Of a stretch of DNA of 64,000 bases, positions 1 to 7,807 are shown one piece after another (position 1 is the first letter of the stretch; every line of letters begins with the position of its first letter). The DNA is from Hyphomicrobiales bacterium (GTDB taxonomy: Bacteria; Pseudomonadota; Alphaproteobacteria; Rhizobiales; Rhizobiaceae): positions 1 to 64,000 of the forward strand of contig UCAG01000004.1 in NCBI GenBank assembly GCA_900470285.1, read 5' to 3'. Below the pieces are notes generated by a model. It worked only from the letters and a program-made list of their open reading frames with translations. It did not search any database and had not been told where the DNA came from. The translations under genes and the position numbers were made by a program.

Positions 1-24
1 AATCTCCCATGAAAAATACCAAAT

Positions 25-54
25 GCCCCGGCAGAAATGCGCGGGGCTTTTTTT
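25..54 (+). terminator. Rho-independent terminator of an upstream gene
   Basis: A GCCCCG/CGGGGC stem with an 11-base loop is followed by eight T residues. The gene it ends lies left of the window. Confidence 0.75.
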
Positions 55-214
55 GTATATTCAAACAAACAAATGACAAAAGCGGGGAGAGGGGAAGCGG
101 CTTAGAAATTTACTTTTACTAATTATGAGCATTACTGTGTTTGTGGGCATTCTGGTCGATTTTTAGTAATAAAATGATATTTGTGATGGTTCTATAAGAA
201 TGCGGAGTACGAGA

Positions 215-778
215 ATGATTAAACTATTGTGTGCCGGTGTTCTTGTAAGCCTGATGTTGCCGTTGGAAATGGCATCAGCTCAAACTTTTCGTGTCTGTCA
301 CGGTTATGATTGCTATTACCGAACTAAAGTGACGCTAAGTTCAAAGGATGAGAGCCGCATCCGTAATCTTTTACAAAAGACTGGCCGAAGCGCAACTGAT
401 GAGAGAAAAGCGTTACGTACAGCTGTTGCAATATTCGAAGAGCGCGGCGCAGCAGTTATCAGTGTTCGCGACAAACCAAAAATGCAATTCGGCAAAGCGC
501 GTATTAAAGGGCAGATGGATTGCGTTGATGAATCGATCAATACAGATAGTTTTCTTCGTTATTTAGAAACACGTGGTTGGTTAAAGCATCATACCGTTTC
601 GAAACGAACGACGCGTGGTTCGTTTATTGATGGCCGTTATCCGCACTGGACTGCGGTTATTCAGGATATATCGGGACAGAGTTGGGCTGTCGATTCCTGG
701 TATGAGGCGGGTGGCGGAATGCCTGATATTATGCCGCTTCAGGAATGGAAACGTGGCGGCTATGGGGACGAACGTTAA
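215..778 (+). CDS. Exported hypothetical protein with a Cys-His-Asp pattern
   Basis: I do not recognise a named family. The N-terminus (MIKLLCAGVLVSLMLP, then a small-residue ASA-Q cleavage site) is a Sec signal peptide, so the 187-residue product should act in the periplasm or outside. The C-terminal half has a Cys in a DCVDES motif, a His in YPHWTAV and an Asp in WAVDSWY, in the order and spacing seen in papain-like or transglutaminase-like enzymes; that reading is inference. The start at 215 has GGAG seven bases upstream. An in-frame ATG at 200 lacks such a site. Base composition is visibly more AT-rich than in the neighbours. It stands alone, with no operon partner. Confidence 0.75.
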   Translation: MIKLLCAGVLVSLMLPLEMASAQTFRVCHGYDCYYRTKVTLSSKDESRIRNLLQKTGRSATDERKALRTAVAIFEERGAAVISVRDKPKMQFGKARIKGQMDCVDESINTDSFLRYLETRGWLKHHTVSKRTTRGSFIDGRYPHWTAVIQDISGQSWAVDSWYEAGGGMPDIMPLQEWKRGGYGDER

Positions 779-998
779 AACTCCAATCCCCATTATAATA
801 AAGCATAAGATGTAACCTTAAATACTAGGGTGAAAGTCATAAAATATTACATCTATCGTTATCCCGTTGGCAAAAAGCCTTTTGATCAGATGCAGATGGC
901 TAATGTACCGTGATCATGCAAATTTCTTCAATTCATTCCTTGCCATTGATAAAGACACTTATATTCTATGTGTGAATGAGTGACATATGGGGAATGAA

Positions 999-1820
999 AT
1001 GACTCCGGAAGAAATTTTTGTATCGCCGCAATGGGTGAAAGATCGTCAGAAATCAGGCGGTCTGAAAATCGTTGACGGTTCCTGGTATATGCCGGCGACA
1101 AAACGCAATTGCGCTGAGGAATTTGAACATGTTCATATTCCGGGGGCTGTATTTTTTGATCAGGATAAGATCGTCGATCCGAGCTCTGCTTTTCCGCATA
1201 CTGTCCCATCACCGGAAGTTTTCGCGGACGCCGTCGGTAAACTGGGCATCAGTGTTGATGATGAAATTGTTATCTATGAAACCGGCGATTTGTTTGCCGC
1301 GCCTCGTGTCTGGTGGTTGTTTCATATTATGGGCGTTCAAAAACTGCATATTCTGCGCGGTGGTATTGCTGCATGGCAGGCTGAGCGTTTTGAAACGGAG
1401 AGTGGTAAAGCCACATCTGAGCCTGTTGTATTTAAACCGGACTATGCCGGTGAAAAAGTTGTCTTCATTGAAGAAATGGTGCTGATTGCCAAACATGCAA
1501 AAGCACATATTGCAGATGCCCGTTCAGCTGAACGATTTACTGGTGCCGTACCTGAGCCACGTGCAAATGTCCGTTCCGGCTCTATTCCCGGTTCAGTTAA
1601 TGTGCCTTACGGTTCGCTCGTAGAAGACGGCGCTTTCAAAGCGCTTGATACAATGAAGGTAATTTTTGAAGCACAGGGTGTTAAGAAGGATAAGCCTGTT
1701 GTAACAACCTGCGGCTCAGGCGTGACAGCCGCCGTACTGTTTCTTGCGCTCAATCTGCTGGGTTATGACAATGTTCGTCTGTATGACGGCTCATGGACAG
1801 AATGGGGCACAGTGACCTGA
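999..1820 (+). CDS. sseA: 3-Mercaptopyruvate sulfurtransferase (tandem rhodanese)
   Basis: It transfers sulfane sulfur from 3-mercaptopyruvate to an acceptor thiol or cyanide. Two rhodanese domains are visible: an inactive N-terminal one (HIPGAVFFD near residues 46-54) and a C-terminal one carrying the active Cys at about residue 238 in CGSGVTA, the loop typical of mercaptopyruvate rather than thiosulfate transferases. Length (273 residues) is usual for the family. The start at 999 is preferred because GGGGA lies five bases upstream and the product then begins MTPEEIFVSPQW, like relatives; an ATG at 987 is in frame. It lies before a cytochrome pair that includes a TsdA-like protein, so a shared role in sulfur metabolism is possible but unproven. 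Confidence 0.85.
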   Translation: MTPEEIFVSPQWVKDRQKSGGLKIVDGSWYMPATKRNCAEEFEHVHIPGAVFFDQDKIVDPSSAFPHTVPSPEVFADAVGKLGISVDDEIVIYETGDLFAAPRVWWLFHIMGVQKLHILRGGIAAWQAERFETESGKATSEPVVFKPDYAGEKVVFIEEMVLIAKHAKAHIADARSAERFTGAVPEPRANVRSGSIPGSVNVPYGSLVEDGAFKALDTMKVIFEAQGVKKDKPVVTTCGSGVTAAVLFLALNLLGYDNVRLYDGSWTEWGTVT

Positions 1821-1942
1821 GTGGTGTTTCTGCGTAAATGCCAATTAATGGTATAATTTTCTTTAATTTTGCACGATAGAAAACTGTTGTTCTTGTAATT
1901 GGCTATGTTTTGGAACGTAAATATCGCGAATGCATGAAGTCA

Positions 1943-1956
1943 TTGATCTGAATCAA
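1943..1956 (+). promoter_or_regulatory. FNR/FixK-type box upstream of the cytochrome operon
   Basis: TTGATCTGAATCAA matches the FNR consensus TTGAT-N4-ATCAA with no mismatch. It lies 57 bases before the first cytochrome start. It suggests oxygen-responsive control by an FNR, FnrN or FixK protein. Confidence 0.7.
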
Positions 1957-2013
1957 TGAGAAACATTCCTGACAGTCTCAGATGGAGGTGAAGAGACGAC
2001 TCAGGAGTTCAAC

Positions 2014-3354
2014 ATGAAGCTTGTTAAAACACTGGTCCTATGTGGTCTGGGCTTGTTTGGCGCAAGCTATGCTATCGCAGTCACATCGCACCATTGGTAC
2101 GCACCAAAACAGGAAGCTGACGTCAATATTCAGGATCCGGCACTGATTAAGCAAGGTGAATATCTTGCCCGTGCCGGTGACTGTATTGCTTGTCACACTG
2201 CACCCGGCGGCAAGGAATTTGCCGGCGGTCTGGGTATGCAGACACCACTCGGCACGATTTATTCCACCAATATTACGCCGGATAAGAAAACCGGTATCGG
2301 CAATTACAGTTATGGCGATTTTGAGCGCGCTGTTCGCCGTGGTGTGCGCCCAGATGGCGTGGCGCTCTATCCGGCCATGCCTTACGTTTCCTATGTCGTT
2401 GTAAAAGACGACGATATTAAAGCGCTCTATGCTTATTTCATGTCGCGCGTGGAAAGTGTCGAGCAGGAAAATCAGGCTTCCACTTTGCCTTGGCCGATGA
2501 ATATGCGCTGGCCGCTGGCCTATTGGCAGCTGGCTTTTGCGCAGCCGCGTGAATTTACATCGGCAACCGGCATGGATGCGATGGTTGATCGCGGAGCCTA
2601 TCTGGTTGAAGGTCTGGCGCATTGCGGTGCCTGCCATACACCACGTGGTATCGGCTATCAGGAAACAGCACTCAGTGATGACAAGAAGGGCAATTACCTG
2701 TCCGGCTCTGTTCTTGAAGGCTGGTATGCTAAGAACCTGCGTGATGAAGGCACCGGTCTTTCCACATGGACTGAAGCGGAAATTACCGACTTCCTGAAAA
2801 CCGGCCGTAATGATCGCACCGCCGCCTTTGGTGGTATGGCCGATGTGGTTGCCCATAGTACGCAATATCTGACGGATGACGATCTGACATCGATTGCCCG
2901 CTATCTGAAGAGCCTGCCTGCGCGTGACAGTCACCCGCAGCAATGGACTCCGAAGGAAGATGTAACAACTGCGGCACTGCGTGCCGGTGACTTTTCCGCT
3001 CCGGGTGCCGTTGGTTACGTGGATAATTGTGCTGCCTGTCACCGTCTGGATGGTCGTGGTGCGGAACGTATTTTCCCGGCTCTTGCCGGTAATTCGATCG
3101 TCTTTGCTGAAGATCCGAGCTCTCTGATCCAGTTGACACTGGATGGTGCTGCAATGGCAGATACGCCGCATGATCCGATGGTGTTCAAGATGCCGGGCTT
3201 TGCCCATCTCACCAACAAGGAAATCGCGGATATTCTGAACTTTATCCGTAACGGCTGGGGAAATCACGGCTCACATATCAAGGACAGCGATATTGCTCGT
3301 ATGCGGCATCTGATTGAGCACAAGCCTGTGCATTATGTTCCGGAGGCAAAATAA
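2014..3354 (+). CDS. Trihaem c-type cytochrome, membrane-anchored dehydrogenase subunit
   Basis: An electron-transfer protein of the family that serves as cytochrome subunit for periplasmic alcohol, gluconate and molybdenum hydroxylase-type dehydrogenases. Three haem c sites are visible: CIACH at 57-61, CGACH at 204-208 and CAACH at 339-343. The N-terminus (MKLVKTLVLCGLGLFGASYAIA) is a signal peptide or anchor. Length, 446 residues, fits three cytochrome domains. The stop overlaps the start of the next cytochrome gene (TAATG), so the two are translationally coupled. A perfect FNR-type box lies upstream. No dehydrogenase subunit is adjacent; a candidate molybdenum partner type appears at the far end of the window, 59 kb away. 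Confidence 0.85.
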   Translation: MKLVKTLVLCGLGLFGASYAIAVTSHHWYAPKQEADVNIQDPALIKQGEYLARAGDCIACHTAPGGKEFAGGLGMQTPLGTIYSTNITPDKKTGIGNYSYGDFERAVRRGVRPDGVALYPAMPYVSYVVVKDDDIKALYAYFMSRVESVEQENQASTLPWPMNMRWPLAYWQLAFAQPREFTSATGMDAMVDRGAYLVEGLAHCGACHTPRGIGYQETALSDDKKGNYLSGSVLEGWYAKNLRDEGTGLSTWTEAEITDFLKTGRNDRTAAFGGMADVVAHSTQYLTDDDLTSIARYLKSLPARDSHPQQWTPKEDVTTAALRAGDFSAPGAVGYVDNCAACHRLDGRGAERIFPALAGNSIVFAEDPSSLIQLTLDGAAMADTPHDPMVFKMPGFAHLTNKEIADILNFIRNGWGNHGSHIKDSDIARMRHLIEHKPVHYVPEAK

Positions 3355-4271
3355 TGAGTAAGCAATTCTGGATCGGTACAGCTGCAGCACTTGTCGTAAC
3401 AATCGCAGCAGCAGGCGCAGGCTGGACATTTCTGGTGAAACCGTCGCGTGTCGATGCGCCGCCGCTGCCGACTTATGATGTGGTGGATGCAGAAGGCAAA
3501 GTCGTCGGTCAATATACAATCCCGAGTGATGATCTGATTGCCAAGGAACCGGATGCCGATGCCATTATGTATGGCAAGCGTCTGCTCAATGAAACAGCCC
3601 GTCTGTTGCCGGAGAATGTTGGTGCGGGGCTGAATTGTAACTCCTGTCATCTGGTGCAGGGGAAACTGGATAAAGGCGCTCCTTATATTAACTCCTATAA
3701 TTTCTATCCGCGAGTGATGCCGCGTGCGGGTAAGGAAGTTAATCTGGTGATGCGTATCAATGGCTGCTTTCAGCGCTCAATGAATGGTAAGCCGCTTGAT
3801 CCGAAGTCTGAGGAAATGGGCGCAATGATCGCCTATATGAAATGGCTCGGACAGGGATTGCCGAAAGAACATATGGTGAAAGTGGCCGGTGCCGGTAAAA
3901 TTGATGAGTCACTGGTGCCGGATCCTGTCAAAGGCAAGGCGATTTATGCAACCCAATGCGCCGTTTGTCATGGCAATGACGGCGAAGGTAAAAAAGACCA
4001 GTTCGGTGATTATGTCTTCCCGCCGCTTTGGGGTGATGACAGCTTTAACATCGGTGCGGGTATGGCGCGTACCTATAAGGCTGCGGCATTCGTAAAATAT
4101 AATATGCCGGTCAGCATCCATCAGGACGGTATGCTGGGGCAGGGTGGCTTGTTGACTGATCAGGAAGCGGTTGATGTGTCTGAATATTTCACACATATGC
4201 CGCGTCCGGATTTTGCCGGTAAGATCAATGACTGGCCGAATGGCAAAAAGCCGAAAGATGCCCGCTATTAA
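3354..4271 (+). CDS. Dihaem cytochrome c, thiosulfate dehydrogenase (TsdA)-like
   Basis: A periplasmic dihaem cytochrome with an N-terminal anchor or signal segment (residues 5-27). Haem sites are CNSCH at 95-99 and CAVCH at 202-206. Between them lies INGCFQRSMNG, with Cys138. In TsdA enzymes the catalytic haem has an unusual His/Cys ligation, and a Cys in a comparable CF-RS-NG stretch is the distal ligand, so this protein could oxidise thiosulfate to tetrathionate or reduce tetrathionate. Met251 in YNMP is a plausible ligand for the second haem. GGAGG precedes the ATG, which overlaps the previous stop. The TsdA assignment is from motif memory, so function remains probable rather than certain. 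Confidence 0.65.
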   Translation: MSKQFWIGTAAALVVTIAAAGAGWTFLVKPSRVDAPPLPTYDVVDAEGKVVGQYTIPSDDLIAKEPDADAIMYGKRLLNETARLLPENVGAGLNCNSCHLVQGKLDKGAPYINSYNFYPRVMPRAGKEVNLVMRINGCFQRSMNGKPLDPKSEEMGAMIAYMKWLGQGLPKEHMVKVAGAGKIDESLVPDPVKGKAIYATQCAVCHGNDGEGKKDQFGDYVFPPLWGDDSFNIGAGMARTYKAAAFVKYNMPVSIHQDGMLGQGGLLTDQEAVDVSEYFTHMPRPDFAGKINDWPNGKKPKDARY

Positions 4272-4292
4272 TCGCGTGTGGTGCGTGATCGG

Positions 4293-4327
4293 AAAAACCG
4301 GCAGCAAGAAATTGCTGCCGGTTTTTT
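4293..4327 (+). terminator. Terminator after the cytochrome operon
   Basis: A 15-bp perfect stem (AAAAACCGGCAGCAA and its complement) with a GAAA loop ends in a T-run, 22 bases after the cytochrome stop. Confidence 0.9.
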
Positions 4328-4418
4328 GTTCTTGCTTGGTGGATATTTAGGTGACAAACAGTTTTCTCATTCTCATCCGCTGCTATGTTGTGCGGAAAAT
4401 GTAAAAGGTTGAGGTTTC

Positions 4419-4670
4419 GTGAAAAAGCTGCTGCGGATTATTTTGATTGTTGTGATTGCTGCGATCGCTGTTGCTGGTCAACGTTGGTATAGTTATGTGA
4501 CGAATACTACAGATCCGTTTGATGAGGTCGGAATCAATCTGCAATCCTATATGCCTGCACCGATCCGTCATTGGGGTTGCATGCAACTGAAAAAGAATTT
4601 CGGCACTAAAACTTTGCCGCCTTATGGTTGCCAGTCACCGGATAACAGCGCAAGCTGGATTGAGGGATAA
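4419..4670 (+). CDS. Small exported or membrane-anchored hypothetical protein
   Basis: An 83-residue protein of unknown function. Residues 1-20 form a lysine-led hydrophobic segment (MKKLLRIILIVVIAAIAVAG), a signal peptide or a single anchor; the rest is polar with two Cys (HWGCMQ and PYGCQS) that could form a periplasmic disulfide. The start is GTG at 4419 with GAGG five bases upstream. It sits alone between two strong terminators, so it is transcribed separately from both neighbours. A real gene is supported by start signal, terminator and typical composition. Confidence 0.7.
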   Translation: MKKLLRIILIVVIAAIAVAGQRWYSYVTNTTDPFDEVGINLQSYMPAPIRHWGCMQLKKNFGTKTLPPYGCQSPDNSASWIEG

Positions 4671-4687
4671 GTCCTTCAGCAAGATAC

Positions 4688-4727
4688 AAAAAAGGCGCGG
4701 ACAGGTTATATTGTCCGCGCCTTTTTT
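4688..4727. terminator. Bidirectional terminator
   Basis: A GC-rich 13-bp stem flanked by A-run and T-run lies between the convergent 83-residue protein gene and the ABC permease gene, and can serve both strands. Confidence 0.9.
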
Positions 4728-4741
4728 GTTGTTGTGCCGGA

Positions 4742-5554
4742 TCAGCGCCAGCTGAGGAAATAATGTTCAACCCTGCCGATGAGCCAGCTGGTAATCAGCC
4801 CCATGACGGAGAGGATAGTAACACCGGCAAACAGACGCTCCAGATCATAGAGCGAACCGGCTTCCAGAATATAGGCGCCGACACCATATTGCGCGCCGAG
4901 CATTTCGGCAGCAACCAGCAGAATAATGGCAATGGCGATAGAAACGCGCAGGCCCGACAGAATGCCGGGTAAGGCACCAGGTAATACGATCTTGCGGATG
5001 ATCGACCACCAGCGCAGATTAAAACTTTGTCCCATGCGGATCAGACTGCGATCCACATTATCAACCGCGCCATAGGTTGCGACCACAGTTGGTGTGAAAG
5101 TACCGAAAGCGATCAGCGCATATTTCGACATTTCATCAATGCCGAACCAAATCACAAACAGCGGCAGCAGGGCGATCTTCGGGATCGGAAAGATGGCAGC
5201 AACCAATGGCACCAGACCGGCACGGACATAGGAGAACAGTCCGATCATCGTGCCGAGCAGCACACCGGCGAAAATCCCCATCGAAGCGCCGACAAGCAGC
5301 CGCTGCAATGACGGCAACAGATGTTGCCATAACAGACCGGTATCATAGAGCTGATAGAATGTGCCCAGCACTGCAGAAGGGCGCGGCAAAGTGAGATTGG
5401 AAATAAAACCTGTACGGGTGCCGATCTCAGCCAGTGCAATCAGGACCATAAATAGCAAAGGCGCTATGAAGCGCACTTTTACCGGTGCAAAACCGCCGCC
5501 TCGAAAAGGTACAGGACGGGTGATGATTGTCTGGTTATCTGATGGTTTTGTCAT
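4742..5554 (-). CDS. ABC transporter permease, SsuC/TauC type
   Basis: Inner-membrane subunit of a nitrate/sulfonate/taurine-family importer. The 270-residue protein has about six hydrophobic segments and the cytoplasmic EAA-type loop (MGQSFNLRWWSIIRKIVLPGALPGI region, around residues 170-195) that docks to the ATPase. It overlaps the upstream ATPase gene by four bases. The product order is binding protein, ATPase, permease, as in ssu and tau operons. The exact substrate cannot be read from the sequence; no desulfonating oxygenase lies beside it, so taurine or alkanesulfonate use is only one possibility. Confidence 0.88.
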   Translation of the reverse strand: MTKPSDNQTIITRPVPFRGGGFAPVKVRFIAPLLFMVLIALAEIGTRTGFISNLTLPRPSAVLGTFYQLYDTGLLWQHLLPSLQRLLVGASMGIFAGVLLGTMIGLFSYVRAGLVPLVAAIFPIPKIALLPLFVIWFGIDEMSKYALIAFGTFTPTVVATYGAVDNVDRSLIRMGQSFNLRWWSIIRKIVLPGALPGILSGLRVSIAIAIILLVAAEMLGAQYGVGAYILEAGSLYDLERLFAGVTILSVMGLITSWLIGRVEHYFLSWR

Positions 5555-6315
5555 TTCAGCAGCTCCTGATCCGCAGCCATCGCTTCATCACGCATGAGCG
5601 CCCATAATTCCTGCTGCTTGGCATCCAGTACAGGGTCTGCGAGATGGCGCTGATCGAGAGGCGTGTCGATTGTCACAACCTGATTGATCCGCCCCGGACG
5701 GCGGGACAGCACCACAATCTTATGGCCGAGGCGGACGGCTTCAGCCAGATTATGGGTGACATAGACGGCGGTGAAAGGCTGGCGCGTCCAGAGTGATACC
5801 AGATCATCCATCAGCAATTCGCGGGTCTGACTATCGAGCGCGGAGAGCGGCTCATCCATCAGCATGACATCAGGGCGCACAGCCAGTGCACGGGCAATGG
5901 CAACGCGCTGCTTCATCCCGCCGGAGAGCTGTTTGGGATAGGCATCTGCAAAATCCGAGAGACGGGTGCGGGCCAGCACATCGGTAATGATGCTATCCAT
6001 CTCTTTGGCGGATAATTTGTGATCTTCCAGTACCAGCCGGATATTACCGGCAACCGTGCGCCAAGGCAGCAGGGCAAAATGCTGGAAAACATAGGTCAAC
6101 GGATTGAGCGATGAGGGCGAAGGTTCTCCGACCTGCAAAACCTGACCGGATGACGGCTGTTCAAGACCACCGATAAAACGGAGCAACGTGGATTTACCGC
6201 AACCGGAAGGGCCGATCAGACAGACGATCTGCCCCTGATTGATCTCTAGCGTGATATCACGCAAAACTTCGACCTTGCCGTAATGGTGGCCGACATTTTT
6301 TAACAGCAAATCCAT
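5551..6315 (-). CDS. ABC transporter ATPase, SsuB/TauB type
   Basis: Cytoplasmic ATPase that powers the adjoining importer. It shows Walker A (GPSGCGKST), signature (LSGGMKQRV), Walker B (VMLMDEP) and the H-loop (VTHN). I set the start at 6315 (MDLLLKNVGHHYG), giving 254 residues. A longer reading from 6396 would run through an intergenic palindromic repeat whose translation has no counterpart in the family. The ribosome site (AAGAAG) is weak, which fits coupling to upstream translation. It is separated from the binding-protein gene by a hairpin and the repeat. Confidence 0.9.
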   Translation of the reverse strand: MDLLLKNVGHHYGKVEVLRDITLEINQGQIVCLIGPSGCGKSTLLRFIGGLEQPSSGQVLQVGEPSPSSLNPLTYVFQHFALLPWRTVAGNIRLVLEDHKLSAKEMDSIITDVLARTRLSDFADAYPKQLSGGMKQRVAIARALAVRPDVMLMDEPLSALDSQTRELLMDDLVSLWTRQPFTAVYVTHNLAEAVRLGHKIVVLSRRPGRINQVVTIDTPLDQRHLADPVLDAKQQELWALMRDEAMAADQELLK

Positions 6316-6354
6316 GCAGTTTTTACTTCTTCTTGTCAGGGCGGCAGGGTTAAT

Positions 6355-6449
6355 GTGTATCCCGAAAAATGAGAGCGGTTTTCGGATAAGATACACGTAA
6401 TAACAAAAAGATAGAGCATTTCTTATGAATTAAAAAACTGGAAATACTC
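6355..6449 (-). repeat. Composite double-palindrome repeat, family 1
   Basis: An inverted copy of the roughly 97-bp element also seen at 21928-22024 and 60912-61009. The first palindrome has GTGTATC...GATACAC ends with CCGAAAA/TTTTCGG inside; the second has GAGCATTTC...GAAATACTC ends. It lies between the binding-protein and ATPase genes of one operon. Confidence 0.85.
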
Positions 6450-6481
6450 GATCGCTACGGGCCCTGATCATTCGCGGGAAA

Positions 6482-6509
6482 CAGCCGGTAGGGCAAACCG
6501 TACCGGCTG
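6482..6509 (-). terminator. Intercistronic hairpin after the binding-protein gene
   Basis: A 9-bp perfect stem CAGCCGGTA/TACCGGCTG lies 14 bases beyond the stop of the binding-protein gene inside the operon. The following T-stretch is short, so it more likely acts as a partial terminator or mRNA 3'-end stabiliser than as a full stop. Confidence 0.5.
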
Positions 6510-6522
6510 AAAAGACTTCAGA

Positions 6523-7572
6523 TCAGATGGTTTTGACGTAACTGGTGTCAAACAGCATTTCAGGGGTGATGGTGTCTTTTACCATCTTCTCGTCTTTAAA
6601 CCAATTCAGCTGTTCGGTCACAGAACCGAGCGACAGTGCAAGACCTTTGTTGATGCGCATTGCGCCATTGACCAGATTGGTTTTGGCCTGTTCGAACGGC
6701 AAATCCATTTCCACATATTTATGGGTGATCTTGGCAATCGCATCGACCTCTTCAGCAGAAGCGGTTTTGTCGACCAGAGCCGCATTGTAATCATCAATAG
6801 CTTTGGAATAAGCGCGGATGAAAGCTTCTGTTTTGGCACGTTCTTCCGCAGCATTTTTGGTGGAAGTGAAAACAGTTGTCACCTGATAATCCGGCGCAAC
6901 ATCAGACACCAGACCGATCTGCTTGGCTGCACCTTCTGCAATCATCTTCTTGGCAATGCTTGGCTGAATAGCCCATGCATCAATCTGGCCGGAAGTCAGG
7001 GCACCAACAACAGCGCCGACCTTCTGCAACGGGCGCAGAGTGATGTCGGAGAGCGGAATATTGTTGGCCTTGGCAATCTTATAAGCCATGAAATGGAAGG
7101 ACGAACCGGCAGTGGTAATGCCGAAGCTCTTGCCTGCCAGATGTTTAGGTTCGGTCAAGCCTGCTTCATAGGCTTTATTCGAGGCAAGAATGATCTGACC
7201 TGCAAGGCCTTTTTCTTCCTGCAAAGAGCCGCCGATAACTTTCACTGCATTTTTCTCAGCCAGATTGATCAGGCCGCCGCTCATGGCTGTTACACCATAG
7301 TCGACATCGCCACCGGCAATAGCAACGGCCATTGGCTGTGCGGCTTCAAAATATTTGAATTCCATGTCGAGGTTTTCAGCTTTGAAATAGCCGCGCTCCA
7401 TCGCAATGAAGCTTGGTGCCTGACTGGCGAGACGGATAATGCCGAGCACGGCCTTGATCTGTGCAGCTTCAGCTCTGGCACTTAACGAAAACGGGGCGCC
7501 CAGAACAGTCATGGCACTGGCGGCACTGAGCCCTGCGAGAGTCTGACGGCGGGAGAGCTGGAATTTCTGCAT
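6523..7572 (-). CDS. ABC transporter substrate-binding protein, NitT/TauT (SsuA) family
   Basis: Periplasmic binding protein that delivers the ligand to the SsuC/SsuB-like pair downstream. The N-terminus has a twin-arginine motif (LSRRQTLAGLSAASA) and an A-x-A-type cleavage site (SARAEA), so export is likely by the Tat route. The mature part has the NMT1/ThiY-like layout (RLASQAPSFIAMERGYFKAENLDMEF). Length, 349 residues, is normal. It is the first gene of a three-gene minus-strand operon. The 235-base gap upstream should hold the promoter. Substrate is unknown: sulfonates, taurine, nitrate and pyrimidine precursors all use this family. Confidence 0.85.
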   Translation of the reverse strand: MQKFQLSRRQTLAGLSAASAMTVLGAPFSLSARAEAAQIKAVLGIIRLASQAPSFIAMERGYFKAENLDMEFKYFEAAQPMAVAIAGGDVDYGVTAMSGGLINLAEKNAVKVIGGSLQEEKGLAGQIILASNKAYEAGLTEPKHLAGKSFGITTAGSSFHFMAYKIAKANNIPLSDITLRPLQKVGAVVGALTSGQIDAWAIQPSIAKKMIAEGAAKQIGLVSDVAPDYQVTTVFTSTKNAAEERAKTEAFIRAYSKAIDDYNAALVDKTASAEEVDAIAKITHKYVEMDLPFEQAKTNLVNGAMRINKGLALSLGSVTEQLNWFKDEKMVKDTITPEMLFDTSYVKTI

Positions 7573-7807
7573 CTGTTTATCCTTACCAAAAGCGGGGCGG
7601 CCTGAAACATAAAGCGACAGATGCCGGTTTACCTGCTGTCCGTGCCCGACGCTTTATTGCGAAAAGGCATGGAATTTTTTGCAATGATTTCGTGTGCCCT
7701 TTTAGAGCAAACTTGTCAGGATTTGAAGCCAAAAGCCGCAAGATTGCACTTTGTCCCGCTTAATTGTGATAAGAAACTGAGGTTTATCTGTTTGTACGGC
7801 CTTTAAA

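Noticed and set aside
2038-3267. Long minus-strand open frame of 409 codons opposite the trihaem cytochrome
   Set aside because: It is the antisense of a gene with three intact haem motifs, a signal peptide and operon context. The translation has no recognisable domain.
6316-6396. N-terminal extension of the SsuB-like ATPase
   Set aside because: The extra codons translate an intergenic palindromic repeat, and the usual ATPase start lies at 6315.
4742-7572. Naming the importer as taurine- or alkanesulfonate-specific
   Set aside because: No TauD, SsuD or reductase gene lies in the operon. The luciferase-like genes at 57.9 kb are too far away to assign the substrate.
7621-7806. 61-codon plus-strand frame between binding-protein and EamA genes
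   Set aside because: No ribosome site, no recognisable features, and it lies in the expected promoter region of the importer operon.
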